DNA of 64,000 nt from Caldilineaceae bacterium (GCA_022821585.1 JAJEDI010000050.1:124001-188000), one strand, 5' to 3'. Shown: positions 53,282 to 62,709, numbered from the stretch's first letter. Notes: generated by a model from the letters alone, not told the origin. Numbers and translations: made by a program.

Positions 53282-54343
53282 TTAGCGGCCTTTTGCCACT
53301 TCGAGGGCGGCCTGGGCCGCTGCGGGGATACGCGGGCCAAAGGCGGCGAAGCGCTTGTCCTGCGTTTGTCCGCGCACGTAGCGGACGTAGATCTGGGAGA
53401 TGATGACAGTGACCCGGAAGAGGCTGAGGGTATGGTAGAAGCGAATGGCGGACAGATCGCGGCCGCTGTGTTGGGCGTAATGGTCGATGAGTTGCTCGCG
53501 GCGCAGGAAGCGGTCGTCAAGGGGCATCATTGCCATGGTCCTGAAGTGGGGCGGGTCATCGGGGAGGCACCACCAGGCCAGTAAGGCGCCGACGTCGGAG
53601 AGGGGATCACCGAGCGTGCACATGTCCCAGTCAAAGACGGCGACGATTCGACCCGGGTCATCGGCGGCCAGCATGACGTTGTCCAGCTTGTAGTCGTTGT
53701 GAACGAGGGAAGGCGGGCTTTCGGGGGGCTCGTTTTCTCGCAACCAGTTGCAGACAGCATCCATAGCCGGCAGATCCTCCAACTTGGCGTCCTGCCAGCG
53801 CCGCCACCAGCCTTCGACTTGCCTGCTGATGAATCCGGCGGGCCGGCCCAGATCTCCTAATTTAATTGATTCGTAGTCCACTGCGTGGAGGTCGGAGAGC
53901 GCCTTGACAAGCGCCTTGCTCATGCGCGCGGGGGCATCGTTCCAAGTGTCGTAGACGTCCGGAATCGAATCCCGGACGACGATGCCCCGGCGCCGCTCCA
54001 TCACGAAGAAGGGCGCTCCGACGATTGATGCGTCATCGGAGAAGAGGTAGGCACGGGGCGCGAACGGGAACGGTTTCCAGAGCCGCAGCAGCACTTTCGA
54101 CTCCCTGGCCATGTCGTGGGCGGAGGGGGCCACCGGGCCGAGGGGAGGGCGGCGCAGTACGTACTCGTGGCTGCCATAGTCGAGCAGATAGGTGAGGTTG
54201 GCCGCGCCGCCGCCAAATTGGCGCACCTTCAGGGGGTTTTCAGTACCAGGCAGCTTGCCGCGCAGAAAAGTCTCGACCGCGTGTTCGTCAAAACGCTCAT
54301 CGGCGCGTACGCTGATTGTATCGGAAGGGTGGTGGGTAGTCAT
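53282..54343 (-). CDS. APH/choline-kinase-like phosphotransferase family protein
   Basis: A 353-residue protein-kinase-like phosphotransferase, ATG at 54343. N-terminal lobe: LTYLLDYGSHEYVLRRPP. Catalytic loop SLVHNDYKLDNVML (His-x-Asp...Asn) and metal motif AVFDWDMCTLGDPLSDVG. This is the ACAD10-like branch; the substrate is unknown and it is not necessarily an antibiotic resistance enzyme. A promoter and a palindromic operator lie upstream. Confidence 0.88.
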   Translation of the reverse strand: MTTHHPSDTISVRADERFDEHAVETFLRGKLPGTENPLKVRQFGGGAANLTYLLDYGSHEYVLRRPPLGPVAPSAHDMARESKVLLRLWKPFPFAPRAYLFSDDASIVGAPFFVMERRRGIVVRDSIPDVYDTWNDAPARMSKALVKALSDLHAVDYESIKLGDLGRPAGFISRQVEGWWRRWQDAKLEDLPAMDAVCNWLRENEPPESPPSLVHNDYKLDNVMLAADDPGRIVAVFDWDMCTLGDPLSDVGALLAWWCLPDDPPHFRTMAMMPLDDRFLRREQLIDHYAQHSGRDLSAIRFYHTLSLFRVTVIISQIYVRYVRGQTQDKRFAAFGPRIPAAAQAALEVAKGR

Positions 54344-54381
54344 TGATGTTGAGCTGGTCGGCCAGATAATCTGTACAGCGG

Positions 54382-54403
54382 GCGACATTGTGTATATTGT
54401 CGC
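54382..54403 (-). promoter_or_regulatory. palindromic operator candidate of the phosphotransferase gene
   Basis: The arms GCGACA and TGTCGC are separated by 10 bp of AT-rich sequence. It covers the expected transcription start just downstream of the -10 TATAAT at 54419-54414. TetR- or LacI-type repressors bind such sites; no regulator gene is adjacent. Confidence 0.4.
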
Positions 54404-54413
54404 ATTGCGGGCG

Positions 54414-54442
54414 ATTATAGCGCAGTTTTCGGTTTCTGTCCC
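54414..54442 (-). promoter_or_regulatory. promoter of the phosphotransferase gene
   Basis: On the minus strand GGGACA, 17-bp spacer, perfect TATAAT; leader of about 65 nt. Confidence 0.55.
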
Positions 54443-54457
54443 TTCGATGAGGAGCAG

Positions 54458-54872
54458 GCGTGCATCCCAGGTTTGGGGTGGGAACAGTCCGGCAGGGAAT
54501 CAGTGACAGCGGTGGCCGGAATTGTTTGCCGGCCTTTGAAAAGAAACAGGGCAGGCGCGTGGCATGGCCGTGGAAGGACTTGATGTGACTGACTGGACGT
54601 GGTCTGGCTAGACACTTTCGATTGGGCACTTGTTGCGAATATCGACACCAGGTCGACGAGGCATGTTGTTGGAGGGGGCGTTGCGGGGGCGGAGCCCCCG
54701 CACAAGGGAGGGCCGAATAGGCCCGACCGCCCAAAAAAAGCGAGGAGAGAGTGAAGAGGAGTGAGGAGAGAGAACTGTCGTTTCCCATGCCGCAGAATGG
54801 ATGGCGGCACGGCTATGGTTTAGTCGCTGCCAGAGGATTGCGAGAGTTCACCCCCATTTTGGGATACACCCG
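54458..54872. repeat. dispersed repeat family A, copy 3 (with right end)
   Basis: Left end GCGTGCATCCCAGGTTTGGG; the GC-rich hairpin and AGGGAGGGCCGAATAGGCCC block near 54670-54735; right end CACCCCCATTTTGGGATACACCC, which read on the other strand is GGGTGTATCCCAAAATGGG and so is an inverted copy of the left end. This is the only copy for which I can see both ends, about 415 bp. No protein coding. Next to it starts the Rpn-like gene. Confidence 0.75.
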
Positions 54873-55071
54873 CTGCACACGTGGGCTTTGACATCTCTCT
54901 CGAAATCAAGTACCGTTTAGGCGCTGGAAGGAACCGCGTTGAATGTCCAAGACCGTATAGCAAGGGCAGAGGGAGCGAAGGCCTTCTAGCAGCCGCGGCT
55001 CACTTAGAATTGAGAGTCGCCCAGTGGGGCCGCGGGTCACAAATACGGTTCGAGCCATATGTCCCCCAAGC

Positions 55072-55899
55072 ATGGCAAGTGACACAACGCGCGTGCAGTA
55101 CCACCGGCTGCTCGGCTCAGGCATGCGGTTGAACCTGGCTGCGGTCCAGGTGAATGTCACGACGGAGTCGAGCATACTGAGCGAGTCGCCCAGGGTAGAC
55201 ATTCTGCTCTTGGGGTGGGAGGGTCCAGCCTGGACCGATGCGCAACGGGCGCGACTGCCGGACGGTATTTGTGACAGTAAGGCTGCTCACATCCTCATTG
55301 AGTTCAAGTACACTGAATCGGTGAACGAGGATGGAATACTCCAGGCAGCCGCCTATGATCTCTTTTACCGCCAAGTACAGAAACTTCCGAGGGAACAGAC
55401 GCTGCCGGTTGTGCTGAGCGCGAAGACGCCTCAGAGGAGCCGGCTGGCTAAGTGGGGATACCAAGAGTCGGAGAGAGGTGTCTTTCGTACCGGTCTCCCT
55501 TTTGTGGGACGAGTAATGCTTTTGGCGCTCAACCGGCTGCCGGCACATTCGAATAATGCCATTGTCAAGCTCTTTGCCAGCCGTAAGCAGGAAAGAGATG
55601 CAGGACTCGCCTCACTGGATAGAAATGTTTTTGCAGAATCGACGGAATTTCACGCCTATGTTCTAGGTCTGAGCCAGACCCTCAGTGTGAAAGGAGAGCT
55701 GAACATGGCGGAGGTGTTGACCCCGGAAAAGGTGTTGGAGTACGGCAAAAGAATTCGTGAGCTCGTTTTCGAAACGGGAACGCTTGAGGAAAGGCTGGCG
55801 GGCCTCAGTTTCAAAGAACGTCGAGAACTGCTTCGACTGCTGCAAGAGGAGATGGAAGCAGGTGCCGAAAACGGTGCGGACAGCAGTGAGAATACATAA
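55072..55899 (+). CDS. Rpn/PD-(D/E)XK nuclease-like protein
   Basis: About 275 residues from the ATG at 55072 (track start is a GTG at 55024). The segment VDILLLGWEG...AHILIEFKYTESVNEDGILQAAAYD has the spacing of a PD-(D/E)xK nuclease: Asp, then Glu-x-Lys, then Gln. The C-terminal part is helical with VLEYGKRIRELVFETGTLEERL, as in the Rpn (recombination-promoting nuclease)/DUF4351-like transposase families of Chloroflexi and cyanobacteria. Its neighbour on the 5' side is repeat copy 3. It may be the nuclease of a mobile unit, or only sit beside it. Confidence 0.65.
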   Translation: MASDTTRVQYHRLLGSGMRLNLAAVQVNVTTESSILSESPRVDILLLGWEGPAWTDAQRARLPDGICDSKAAHILIEFKYTESVNEDGILQAAAYDLFYRQVQKLPREQTLPVVLSAKTPQRSRLAKWGYQESERGVFRTGLPFVGRVMLLALNRLPAHSNNAIVKLFASRKQERDAGLASLDRNVFAESTEFHAYVLGLSQTLSVKGELNMAEVLTPEKVLEYGKRIRELVFETGTLEERLAGLSFKERRELLRLLQEEMEAGAENGADSSENT

Positions 55900-56005
55900 G
55901 AGTTTTTGTGTCCCAGGGGTGCCTCAACACAGGACCGGCAGCAGACACGACCTTTAAGCGAATCAATTCACCTGGACCGGTACAGTAACGTGGAGACTGT
56001 TTGAC

Positions 56006-57169
56006 ATGAAAATCACAGAGATTCAGGCGGTTCGCGTCAACTTCCCCGCACCTGAGAAGAGGACGGAGCCACGACGCAAGGGCTGGGCGGAGACGGCTGA
56101 AGTCGCCAATCCGATGTCCTGGTACCCCAAGGTGAAACGGCACCGGAGTTTGTGGACTCCCAAGCGCTGGGGGCCGGTCTGGTGCAAGGTTACATTGGAG
56201 GACGGCACGTGGGGGCTGGGACTGACGGACAATGGACGGGTGGCGGCGGCCATTATCGACGATCATATTGCACCTAATCTCATCGGGGAGGACGGACTGG
56301 CAACTCAGAGGTTGTCAGATATGATGTTCCGCATGACAAAGCCATACGGTTCGGTCGGACTGGCGGCCTATGCTGTCAGCGCCGTGGATCTGGCTTTATG
56401 GGATGCTAAGGGAAAGCTGCTGGGCAGGCCGGTCTACAGTCTCATCGGCGGCCCGCAGAAGGAAAAGCAGTTCTGTTACTCGACCGGGAACGATTTGGAC
56501 TGGTACAAGGAGCTCGGTTTCCAGGCTTTTAAGCTGGCATGCCCCTATGGTCCCGCAGATGGACTGGACGGCCTGCGCAAGAACGAGCAGATGGTGGCCG
56601 AGGCGAGGGAGTTGGTAGGGGACGAAGCCGAGCTGATGCTGGACTGCTGGATGGCTTTCGATATTGAGTACACGGTGAGATTAGCGGAAACGCTGCGCCC
56701 TTACCGGCTCAAGTGGATGGAGGAGTGTCTGCTTTCGGAGGACCTGGACGGCCACGTCGAGGTGCGGGAGCGCATTCCCTGGCAGACGCTGAGCACAGGC
56801 GAACACTGGTATACGCACATGCCCTTCCAGTGGGCGCTGCGACACAACGTCGTCGACATTCTGCAACCGGACATCAACTGGGTAGGCGGGCTGAGCACTT
56901 GTCTGAAGATCGCGAATGCGGCGGACGCCGCCGGTAAGAAGGTGATCCTGCACGGAGGGGGGAGGAATCCCTTCGGCCAGCACTTTACACATGCCATCGC
57001 CTGCGTGCCGTGGCTGGAGTACTTTATCGGATCGGCGCCCGGCGTACCGTTAGAGGAGTCGTCAGGTATTCCCGGTCAGGCCGTTGCAGAGGACGGCTGG
57101 CTGGTCCCCACCGACGCGCCGGGCTTCGGCCTTGAAATTCATGAAGATTGGATTGAGCCATACTTTTGA
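56006..57169 (+). CDS. enolase-superfamily sugar-acid dehydratase, L-rhamnonate dehydratase-like
   Basis: A 387-residue mandelate racemase/enolase family protein. The N-terminus has PRRKGWAETAEVANPMSWYP, a stretch typical of rhamnonate dehydratase. Metal ligands: Asp213 in MLDCWMAFD, Glu239/240 in WMEECLL and Glu266 in STGEHWY; His316 in ILHGGGRNPFGQHF corresponds to the E. coli RhmD His329 by spacing. The reaction would be dehydration of L-rhamnonate or a related 6-deoxy sugar acid. Followed by PhyH and amidohydrolase genes on the same strand. Confidence 0.88.
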   Translation: MKITEIQAVRVNFPAPEKRTEPRRKGWAETAEVANPMSWYPKVKRHRSLWTPKRWGPVWCKVTLEDGTWGLGLTDNGRVAAAIIDDHIAPNLIGEDGLATQRLSDMMFRMTKPYGSVGLAAYAVSAVDLALWDAKGKLLGRPVYSLIGGPQKEKQFCYSTGNDLDWYKELGFQAFKLACPYGPADGLDGLRKNEQMVAEARELVGDEAELMLDCWMAFDIEYTVRLAETLRPYRLKWMEECLLSEDLDGHVEVRERIPWQTLSTGEHWYTHMPFQWALRHNVVDILQPDINWVGGLSTCLKIANAADAAGKKVILHGGGRNPFGQHFTHAIACVPWLEYFIGSAPGVPLEESSGIPGQAVAEDGWLVPTDAPGFGLEIHEDWIEPYF

Positions 57170-57236
57170 GAAAGAGTTGAACGAATGTTGAAATCATAGC
57201 GCTGCTCGCCTTTCCTATCCACCAAGGAGCTTCAAC

Positions 57237-58097
57237 ATGCTGACCCGACAACAGATCGATTTTTATCACGAGAACGGTTACCTGGGCGTGGACGGCGTCC
57301 TATCGGCTGACGAGGTAGCGGACTTGCGCCGGGTGACCGATGAGTTCGTCCAACTCAGCGCCAGCGTCACTGAACATACCGACGTTTTTGACCTGGAGCC
57401 GGGTCACACGCCAGAGTCGCCCAAGCTGCGCAGACTCAAGGACCCGGTCATGCAGCACAAGGTGTATGAAGAATGCCTGAGGCACCCGGGTATCCTCGAC
57501 ATTGCCGAGCAGCTTGTGGGGCCGGGCTTGCGGACGAACGGCAACAAGCTGAACATGAAGTCACCGGAATACGGCAGCCCTGTCGAGTGGCACCAGGACT
57601 GGGCATTCTATCCGCATACGAATGATGATTTACTGGCCGTCGGTGTGTGCATGGACGAAATGATGTACGAGAACGGCTGCCTGCTGGTGATTCCAGGCTC
57701 GCATAAGGGCCCGATTTACACGCATCACCAGGACGGACACTTTGCCGGCGCGGTGACGGTTGAGGTGCCGGACGCGGATACGGCGGTGCCGATTGAGCTG
57801 GAGGCAGGCGGCATTTCGATCCACCATGTGCGAACGCTGCATGCTTCGGCAAAGAACGTTTCTACGCGTCCCCGAAGATTGCTTCTATACCAGTACTGTT
57901 CCGTGGACTCCTGGCATCTACAAGGATACGCCAATTGGGATGCCTATGCGGATTCGGTATTGCGCGGCGAACCGTGCAATCGTCCGCGGTTGGCAGATGT
58001 GCCCGTGTTGATGCCCATGCCGGAGTCCTTGCGCGGTGGTTCGATTTACGAGACGCAGACGATTCTCGAGAAGCCGGTATTTGCGCGCGCAGCATAG
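57237..58097 (+). CDS. phytanoyl-CoA dioxygenase family protein (second copy)
   Basis: A 286-residue Fe(II)/2-oxoglutarate oxygenase. AAGGAG precedes the ATG. Iron ligands His119 and Asp121 in VEWHQDWAFYPH, then PHYH signature NGCLLVIPGSHKGPIY, and distal ligands in ISIHHVRTLHAS. More like the bacterial small-molecule hydroxylases than like the copy at 37.9 kb. Confidence 0.9.
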   Translation: MLTRQQIDFYHENGYLGVDGVLSADEVADLRRVTDEFVQLSASVTEHTDVFDLEPGHTPESPKLRRLKDPVMQHKVYEECLRHPGILDIAEQLVGPGLRTNGNKLNMKSPEYGSPVEWHQDWAFYPHTNDDLLAVGVCMDEMMYENGCLLVIPGSHKGPIYTHHQDGHFAGAVTVEVPDADTAVPIELEAGGISIHHVRTLHASAKNVSTRPRRLLLYQYCSVDSWHLQGYANWDAYADSVLRGEPCNRPRLADVPVLMPMPESLRGGSIYETQTILEKPVFARAA

Positions 58098-58104
58098 ACT
58101 TTCC

Positions 58105-58953
58105 ATGATAATCGACAGTCATTGCCACGCCTGGGAACGCTGGCCGTACGATCCGCCGGTGCCGGACTTTCACGGCAAGGGGCGCTTCGAGCAGCTGCTG
58201 AACGAAATGGACTTGAACGGTGTGGACCAGGCCTTCCTGGTCTGCGCCGGTATCGAGCACAATCCATATAACAATGATTACATCAACCGGATGAGCAGGC
58301 TCTACCCGGGGCGCATTCGCCAGGTGGCGGACGTAGATTGCAGTTGGTCGGAAACTTACCACACGCCGGGGGCGTCCGACCGGTTAAGGCTGGCTGCTGA
58401 GAGGTGGACACTGCAGGCTTTCACACATTACATGAAGCCCGATGACGACGGCAGCTGGCTGTACGGTGAGGAGGGGCTGGCGTTTTTCGGGACGGCGGTC
58501 GAGCTGGGCCTGATCGCCAGTATCGCCTGCTCGCCCCATCATCACGCCGCGTTGCACAGGGTTGCGGAGCGTTTCCCGCAACTGTCGATTTTCATTCACC
58601 ACATGGGACATCCCGGAGTTGGTGAAAAGGAGAGGTTGGCCCAGGTGCTGGCGTCGGCGCGTTTTGAAAATATCGGGGTCAAGGTTTCAGGATTCTATTA
58701 CTCGACAAAGCAGGGATCCTGGGACTTCCCTTACGCGGATTCGATTCGGGAAATCGTGCAGCCGCTGTACGACACGTTTGGTCCCGAACGGCTGTATTGG
58801 GGTTCCGACTATCCGGTCTGCTTGCGCAACATGACCTACCGGCAAGCGATCGAATGCTTCCGGAGCCATTGCAGCTTCATTGGGGAAGCAGATCAGGCGC
58901 TGATCATGGGTGAGAATCTGCGCCGCCTGCTCGACTCAGGCGGTGACGGGTAG
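58105..58953 (+). CDS. amidohydrolase-2 family sugar lactonase-like protein
   Basis: A 282-residue TIM-barrel hydrolase; ATG at 58105, 8 nt after the PhyH stop. MIIDSHCHAWERWP gives the His-x-His metal site; IFIHHMGHPG and YWGSDYPVC supply the other ligands. L-rhamnono- or L-fucono-lactonases are of this type. With the dehydratase and PhyH gene it makes a plausible deoxy-sugar-acid cassette. Its stop overlaps the convergent ABC gene by 18 bp. Confidence 0.85.
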   Translation: MIIDSHCHAWERWPYDPPVPDFHGKGRFEQLLNEMDLNGVDQAFLVCAGIEHNPYNNDYINRMSRLYPGRIRQVADVDCSWSETYHTPGASDRLRLAAERWTLQAFTHYMKPDDDGSWLYGEEGLAFFGTAVELGLIASIACSPHHHAALHRVAERFPQLSIFIHHMGHPGVGEKERLAQVLASARFENIGVKVSGFYYSTKQGSWDFPYADSIREIVQPLYDTFGPERLYWGSDYPVCLRNMTYRQAIECFRSHCSFIGEADQALIMGENLRRLLDSGGDG

Positions 58954-60750
58954 GGGGCGGACAGAGGATGTCCACTCCAGCTGTTGTTCGACTACCGGCT
59001 CCTGCTCCTCCGCGTTCAGGCGGGACTGTACAAGATTGAGATGGCGGTAGATGCCGTCTATCGCCATTAGTTCGTCATGGTTGCCCTGTTCGGCGATCCC
59101 CTCATTGTGTAGCACAACAATTTTGTCGGCGTTGCGAATCGTGGAAAGGCGGTGGGCGATCATCAAGGTCGTTCGACCGGCCATCAGCCGTTCCAGCGCC
59201 TGCTGAATCAGCTGCTCCGTCTCGGTGTCGACGGAGGAAGTGGCCTCGTCCAGGATCAGGATTGGCGCGTCTTTGAGAATGGCGCGAGCGATGGCCAGGC
59301 GTTGTTTCTGGCCGCCTGACAGCTTCACGCCGCGTTCGCCGATCAAGGTGTCGTAGCCATCCGGCAGCTGGTCGATAAACTCGACGGCGTTGGCGACACG
59401 GGCCGCTTCGCGCATCTCTTTATCTCCTGCTCCCGGCCTTCCAAACAGGATGTTTTCCTTTACGGTACCGTGGAAGAGAAAGACGTCCTGCAAGACGATG
59501 CTGATCTGCTGGCGCAGACTCTCCATGGTCAGGTCGCGTATGTCATGCCCGTCCAGGGCTATTTGGCCTTCGTTCACATCGTAGAAACGGGGAACCAGAC
59601 TGGCTAGGGTGCTCTTTCCGACACCGGTCGGTCCGACCAGGGCTATGACGGACCCGGCAGGTATCTCCAGATCGATGTTGCGCAAGATGGGCCGGTCGGT
59701 CAGGTAGGAAAAGCTGACATTGTTGAAGAGGATGTTCCCCTTTGCCCGCCCGCGGTATTCCGAAGCATCCGGTCGATCTACAATATCGGGTTCTTCGAGC
59801 AGAAGTTCGCTTACGCGCTCCGCTCCTGCCAAGGCCTCCTGAATTGCCTCCCAGGCGTGGCTGAGATGGCGCACGGGCTGGTAAAACAGCTCCAGGTAGA
59901 GGAAAAAGGCAACCAAGTCCTCGATGGGCAGGTCCCCGCCGAGCGCCAGCCTACCTCCAAAATAGATGACGACTACGACACCCAAGGAAGATGCGAAGTG
60001 GACGAAGGGTTCAAAGGTTGCCAGCAGTCTGAGCGCGTGCAGGAGTGAGCGTTTGTAGTTGTCGATGCGGACGCCGATTCGCTCGGACTCCATCCTTTCC
60101 CGGGTGAAGGTCTTGATTTCGCGTATGCCCGAAAGATTGTCCTGCAGAATTGCGTTGAGTTCACCCAATTCAGCCTGACGCTCTCGAAAAGCCGGGCGCA
60201 CATACTTGGCAAAGCCGCGCATGGCGAGGACGATTAACGGAATGGGGACCAGGGTCAGGAGCGTCAGCTGGGCGTTCATAATCAGCAGCATGGTGCTGAC
60301 GCCAACCAAGGTCAGGACGTTCACGAGCACGTCGGGGACAGCGTGGGCGATCAGCTTTTCCAGCAGATCGGAGTCGTTGACCATGCGTGACATCAACTGG
60401 CCAGTCTGTTTGTCTTCATAGTAGTGCAAAGACAGCCGCTGCAAATGCCTGTAAATTGCGACCCTTACATCGGCAACGACGCCCCAGCCGGCCACATGTG
60501 CCATGTAGCTGCGCAGGAACTCCAGCCCGGCTCTGGCAGCGTAGATGGCCAGGGCAAGGAGGGCGAGGCGGCTTATGAGACTGTAGGAGAGGGCGTCTGA
60601 GTTACCGGTGCGCACGGTCGCGATCAGCTCGCGGATGAACCAGGGTGCAAATAGCTGCACCCCTACCAGTAAGACCATGCTAACAACCGTTGCAATCAAC
60701 GGCGTACGATAAGGGAGGGTAAATCTAAAGAGAATCTTGGCGAATTCCAT
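58936..60750 (-). CDS. ABC exporter, fused membrane and ATPase domains
   Basis: A 604-residue type I (MsbA/BmrA-like) half-transporter. Six helices in residues 15-320, then the nucleotide-binding domain: Walker A GPTGVGKSTLASL, Q-loop ISIVLQDVFLFHG, signature KLSGGQKQRLAIARAI, Walker B PILILDEATSS, H-loop MIAHRLSTIRN. All motifs intact. Works as a homodimer or with a partner; substrate unknown (lipid or drug). No partner gene lies adjacent. Confidence 0.95.
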   Translation of the reverse strand: MEFAKILFRFTLPYRTPLIATVVSMVLLVGVQLFAPWFIRELIATVRTGNSDALSYSLISRLALLALAIYAARAGLEFLRSYMAHVAGWGVVADVRVAIYRHLQRLSLHYYEDKQTGQLMSRMVNDSDLLEKLIAHAVPDVLVNVLTLVGVSTMLLIMNAQLTLLTLVPIPLIVLAMRGFAKYVRPAFRERQAELGELNAILQDNLSGIREIKTFTRERMESERIGVRIDNYKRSLLHALRLLATFEPFVHFASSLGVVVVIYFGGRLALGGDLPIEDLVAFFLYLELFYQPVRHLSHAWEAIQEALAGAERVSELLLEEPDIVDRPDASEYRGRAKGNILFNNVSFSYLTDRPILRNIDLEIPAGSVIALVGPTGVGKSTLASLVPRFYDVNEGQIALDGHDIRDLTMESLRQQISIVLQDVFLFHGTVKENILFGRPGAGDKEMREAARVANAVEFIDQLPDGYDTLIGERGVKLSGGQKQRLAIARAILKDAPILILDEATSSVDTETEQLIQQALERLMAGRTTLMIAHRLSTIRNADKIVVLHNEGIAEQGNHDELMAIDGIYRHLNLVQSRLNAEEQEPVVEQQLEWTSSVRPLPVTA

Positions 60751-60819
60751 CAGAGTTCCAGTTTGAGATGAGCCCTCAGCTGCCGCGCAGCATTTGGGCT
60801 TCCTGTGCCAGCGACGCCG

Positions 60820-60836
60820 TTCCGATTTGATCGGAA
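60820..60836. promoter_or_regulatory. palindrome upstream of the ABC exporter gene
   Basis: TTCCGAT and ATCGGAA around a 3-nt centre, 70 bp before the start. Candidate operator; no T-run follows, so it is not a terminator. Confidence 0.35.
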
Positions 60837-60963
60837 TCCTACCATGTAAGCGGAGGCGTTGGTGAAGGCTCAGTCGGTGTAGGGAGATTCCTTTTGCGGC
60901 TGAGAAACCGTCTCGACGGGGCTATATGCTATATCAACAGATGTCTGAATTGCAGAGGCAAGT

Positions 60964-62655
60964 CTACTGCTGAGTGCGCAGTTCCACAAAGGTCGTTTGA
61001 CCATCACTCACAGTGATCTCCTGCCTGACCTCTTCACCGTTGACAGTTCCAGTCAATAGATAGGTGCCGACGGGGATATGGCTGAGGGCGCCGTTTTCGC
61101 CCCAAGACGGGTCCGGACCGATGCTCTCCTTTTCAGGATAGGTTTCGACGACCCGGTACCAGCTGACGCCATTCTCTTCGTAGCGATACAGAGAGAGCTG
61201 AACGCCGGGCCAGGTGCGGCCTGTAGCTGAGAGCAGCCTGACAACTACAGTACCGGTATAGGCTGCGGGACGCATCCACAGGGCAGGATTCACCGTGTGC
61301 AGGTAGCTGTTCTGGCCGATTCGAACCTCCATATGCAGGTGGGGTCCAATCGCTATACCGGTCATACCTACGCCGCCCAAATAGTCTCCTGACCCCACCC
61401 ATTGACCTTCCTGGACTTCCACGCTTACCAGATGGCCGTAGAGGACAAACACGTCCTCTTCTCCGCGCGAGGTGTTGAGCTTTCGGTCAAGACGTATGAC
61501 AACCGAATTCCCATAGAAATCGTTGTAGGGACCGAGCAGCTTGGGATTGTCCGGGCCGGCATGGACAACCTCCCCGGAGGCGGTAGCGAGTACTGGCGTG
61601 CCAACCGGATTGCCAATGTCTACACCATGATGGATTCTGTAGCGGCCGCCGCCGGTACTGCCGAATTGATAGCCTGGGCTGTACAACTGATTGAAGCCGC
61701 CCGGAAATGGCGGTTCAAGCCAAAAGTGTTCACCGCTGATCAGGCTTGGCGGTTCGAAAGTGGGCCAGAGGCTGCCAGGGCCGCTGGGTGTGCGGGGGCC
61801 CAGGCCGGTCTCCGTCCCTACCTCGACTTGAAGCGACAGAGAAGTTCGCGCTTTGTCGATCTCCTCGCGCAGGATGTTCAGACTGCCCATTGGCGGCCTG
61901 GAGGCAAAGCGCGTCGCCGCGTTTTGGGACGGCACGGGTGTACTCAAGGCGACTGGAGGTAGTATGCTAAATCCAGACATGGGAGGCCTTGAAACGAACT
62001 CGTCTCGGAACGTGGGGTTGAGTTCATCTCTGTATGGTTCCATGAGCAGCACACCTTCCAAGTCCAGCTGGGACAGGGCCTCCGGATCGTAGCGGTAGAT
62101 TGGATCGATGTTGGCAGGCCGGCCCGATAGAGCAGGCGAGTTTGCTGCTGACGCCCGCTGGGCCGAACCGTCGGTTTCGACTACGTTTCTGCCATTCTCT
62201 TCACTCTGCGCGATCGCAGGGGCAATTGGCGCGTGCTCAACCGTAGGCCGATTCAGCGGCTGCGATACGGATACGGGAATCAGTTGGGCGACGCGCGTCG
62301 AACTGGCAGTGGACCCGGACTGCGTGTTCTGCAACTGCGTTCCTGAGGTGGAGAGTGCCAAAGCAGAGGTAGGCACCGGCACGGGCACGGGGACCGGTCT
62401 AAGGCCTTGTGAAGAGACTGGGGCGACGAGACGGCGGGGCAAATAGAGGCAACCGACGAGAACGACTGTAAGGGCGATTGTAAACTGTGACCTGAGCGGG
62501 GAGCGCCGGCGCCGCATGCGACCCAACCAGGTGCCGGCTACCGGAGCCTTCTCTGTCTGCCGGTCTTGCGGTTGTGCTACAATTGAGGAGTGAAACCGGC
62601 GCCATAACTGCTTCCACCGGTTCGGTCTGGGGCGTTGGAAGCTGCTCTCCACCAT
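60964..62655 (-). CDS. membrane-anchored M23 metallopeptidase
   Basis: About 563 residues if it starts at the ATG at 62655; the track start at 62796 would lie inside trmD, and ATG 62517 is another option. A membrane helix (FTIALTVVLVGCLYLP) is followed by a long Pro/Val/Ser-rich linker. The LytM domain has HHGVDIGNPVGTPVLATASGEVVHAG (first ligand His and Asp), then VFVLYGHLVSV and GPHLHMEVRIG. All zinc ligands (HxxxD, HxH) are present, so it is an active lysostaphin-like endopeptidase cutting peptidoglycan cross-bridges. A C-terminal domain with GTVVVRLLSATGR follows. Divergent from trmD. Confidence 0.88.
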   Translation of the reverse strand: MVESSFQRPRPNRWKQLWRRFHSSIVAQPQDRQTEKAPVAGTWLGRMRRRRSPLRSQFTIALTVVLVGCLYLPRRLVAPVSSQGLRPVPVPVPVPTSALALSTSGTQLQNTQSGSTASSTRVAQLIPVSVSQPLNRPTVEHAPIAPAIAQSEENGRNVVETDGSAQRASAANSPALSGRPANIDPIYRYDPEALSQLDLEGVLLMEPYRDELNPTFRDEFVSRPPMSGFSILPPVALSTPVPSQNAATRFASRPPMGSLNILREEIDKARTSLSLQVEVGTETGLGPRTPSGPGSLWPTFEPPSLISGEHFWLEPPFPGGFNQLYSPGYQFGSTGGGRYRIHHGVDIGNPVGTPVLATASGEVVHAGPDNPKLLGPYNDFYGNSVVIRLDRKLNTSRGEEDVFVLYGHLVSVEVQEGQWVGSGDYLGGVGMTGIAIGPHLHMEVRIGQNSYLHTVNPALWMRPAAYTGTVVVRLLSATGRTWPGVQLSLYRYEENGVSWYRVVETYPEKESIGPDPSWGENGALSHIPVGTYLLTGTVNGEEVRQEITVSDGQTTFVELRTQQ

Positions 62656-62709
62656 GGAATCCGCCAGCTGCCGGAAATAGGCCAACCCCAGGGCCGTTAA
62701 GAGGAAATC

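Noticed and set aside
61310-61330. tRNA T-loop-like word GATTCGAACC on the plus strand
   Set aside because: It is inside the M23 peptidase reading frame and no cloverleaf can be drawn around it.
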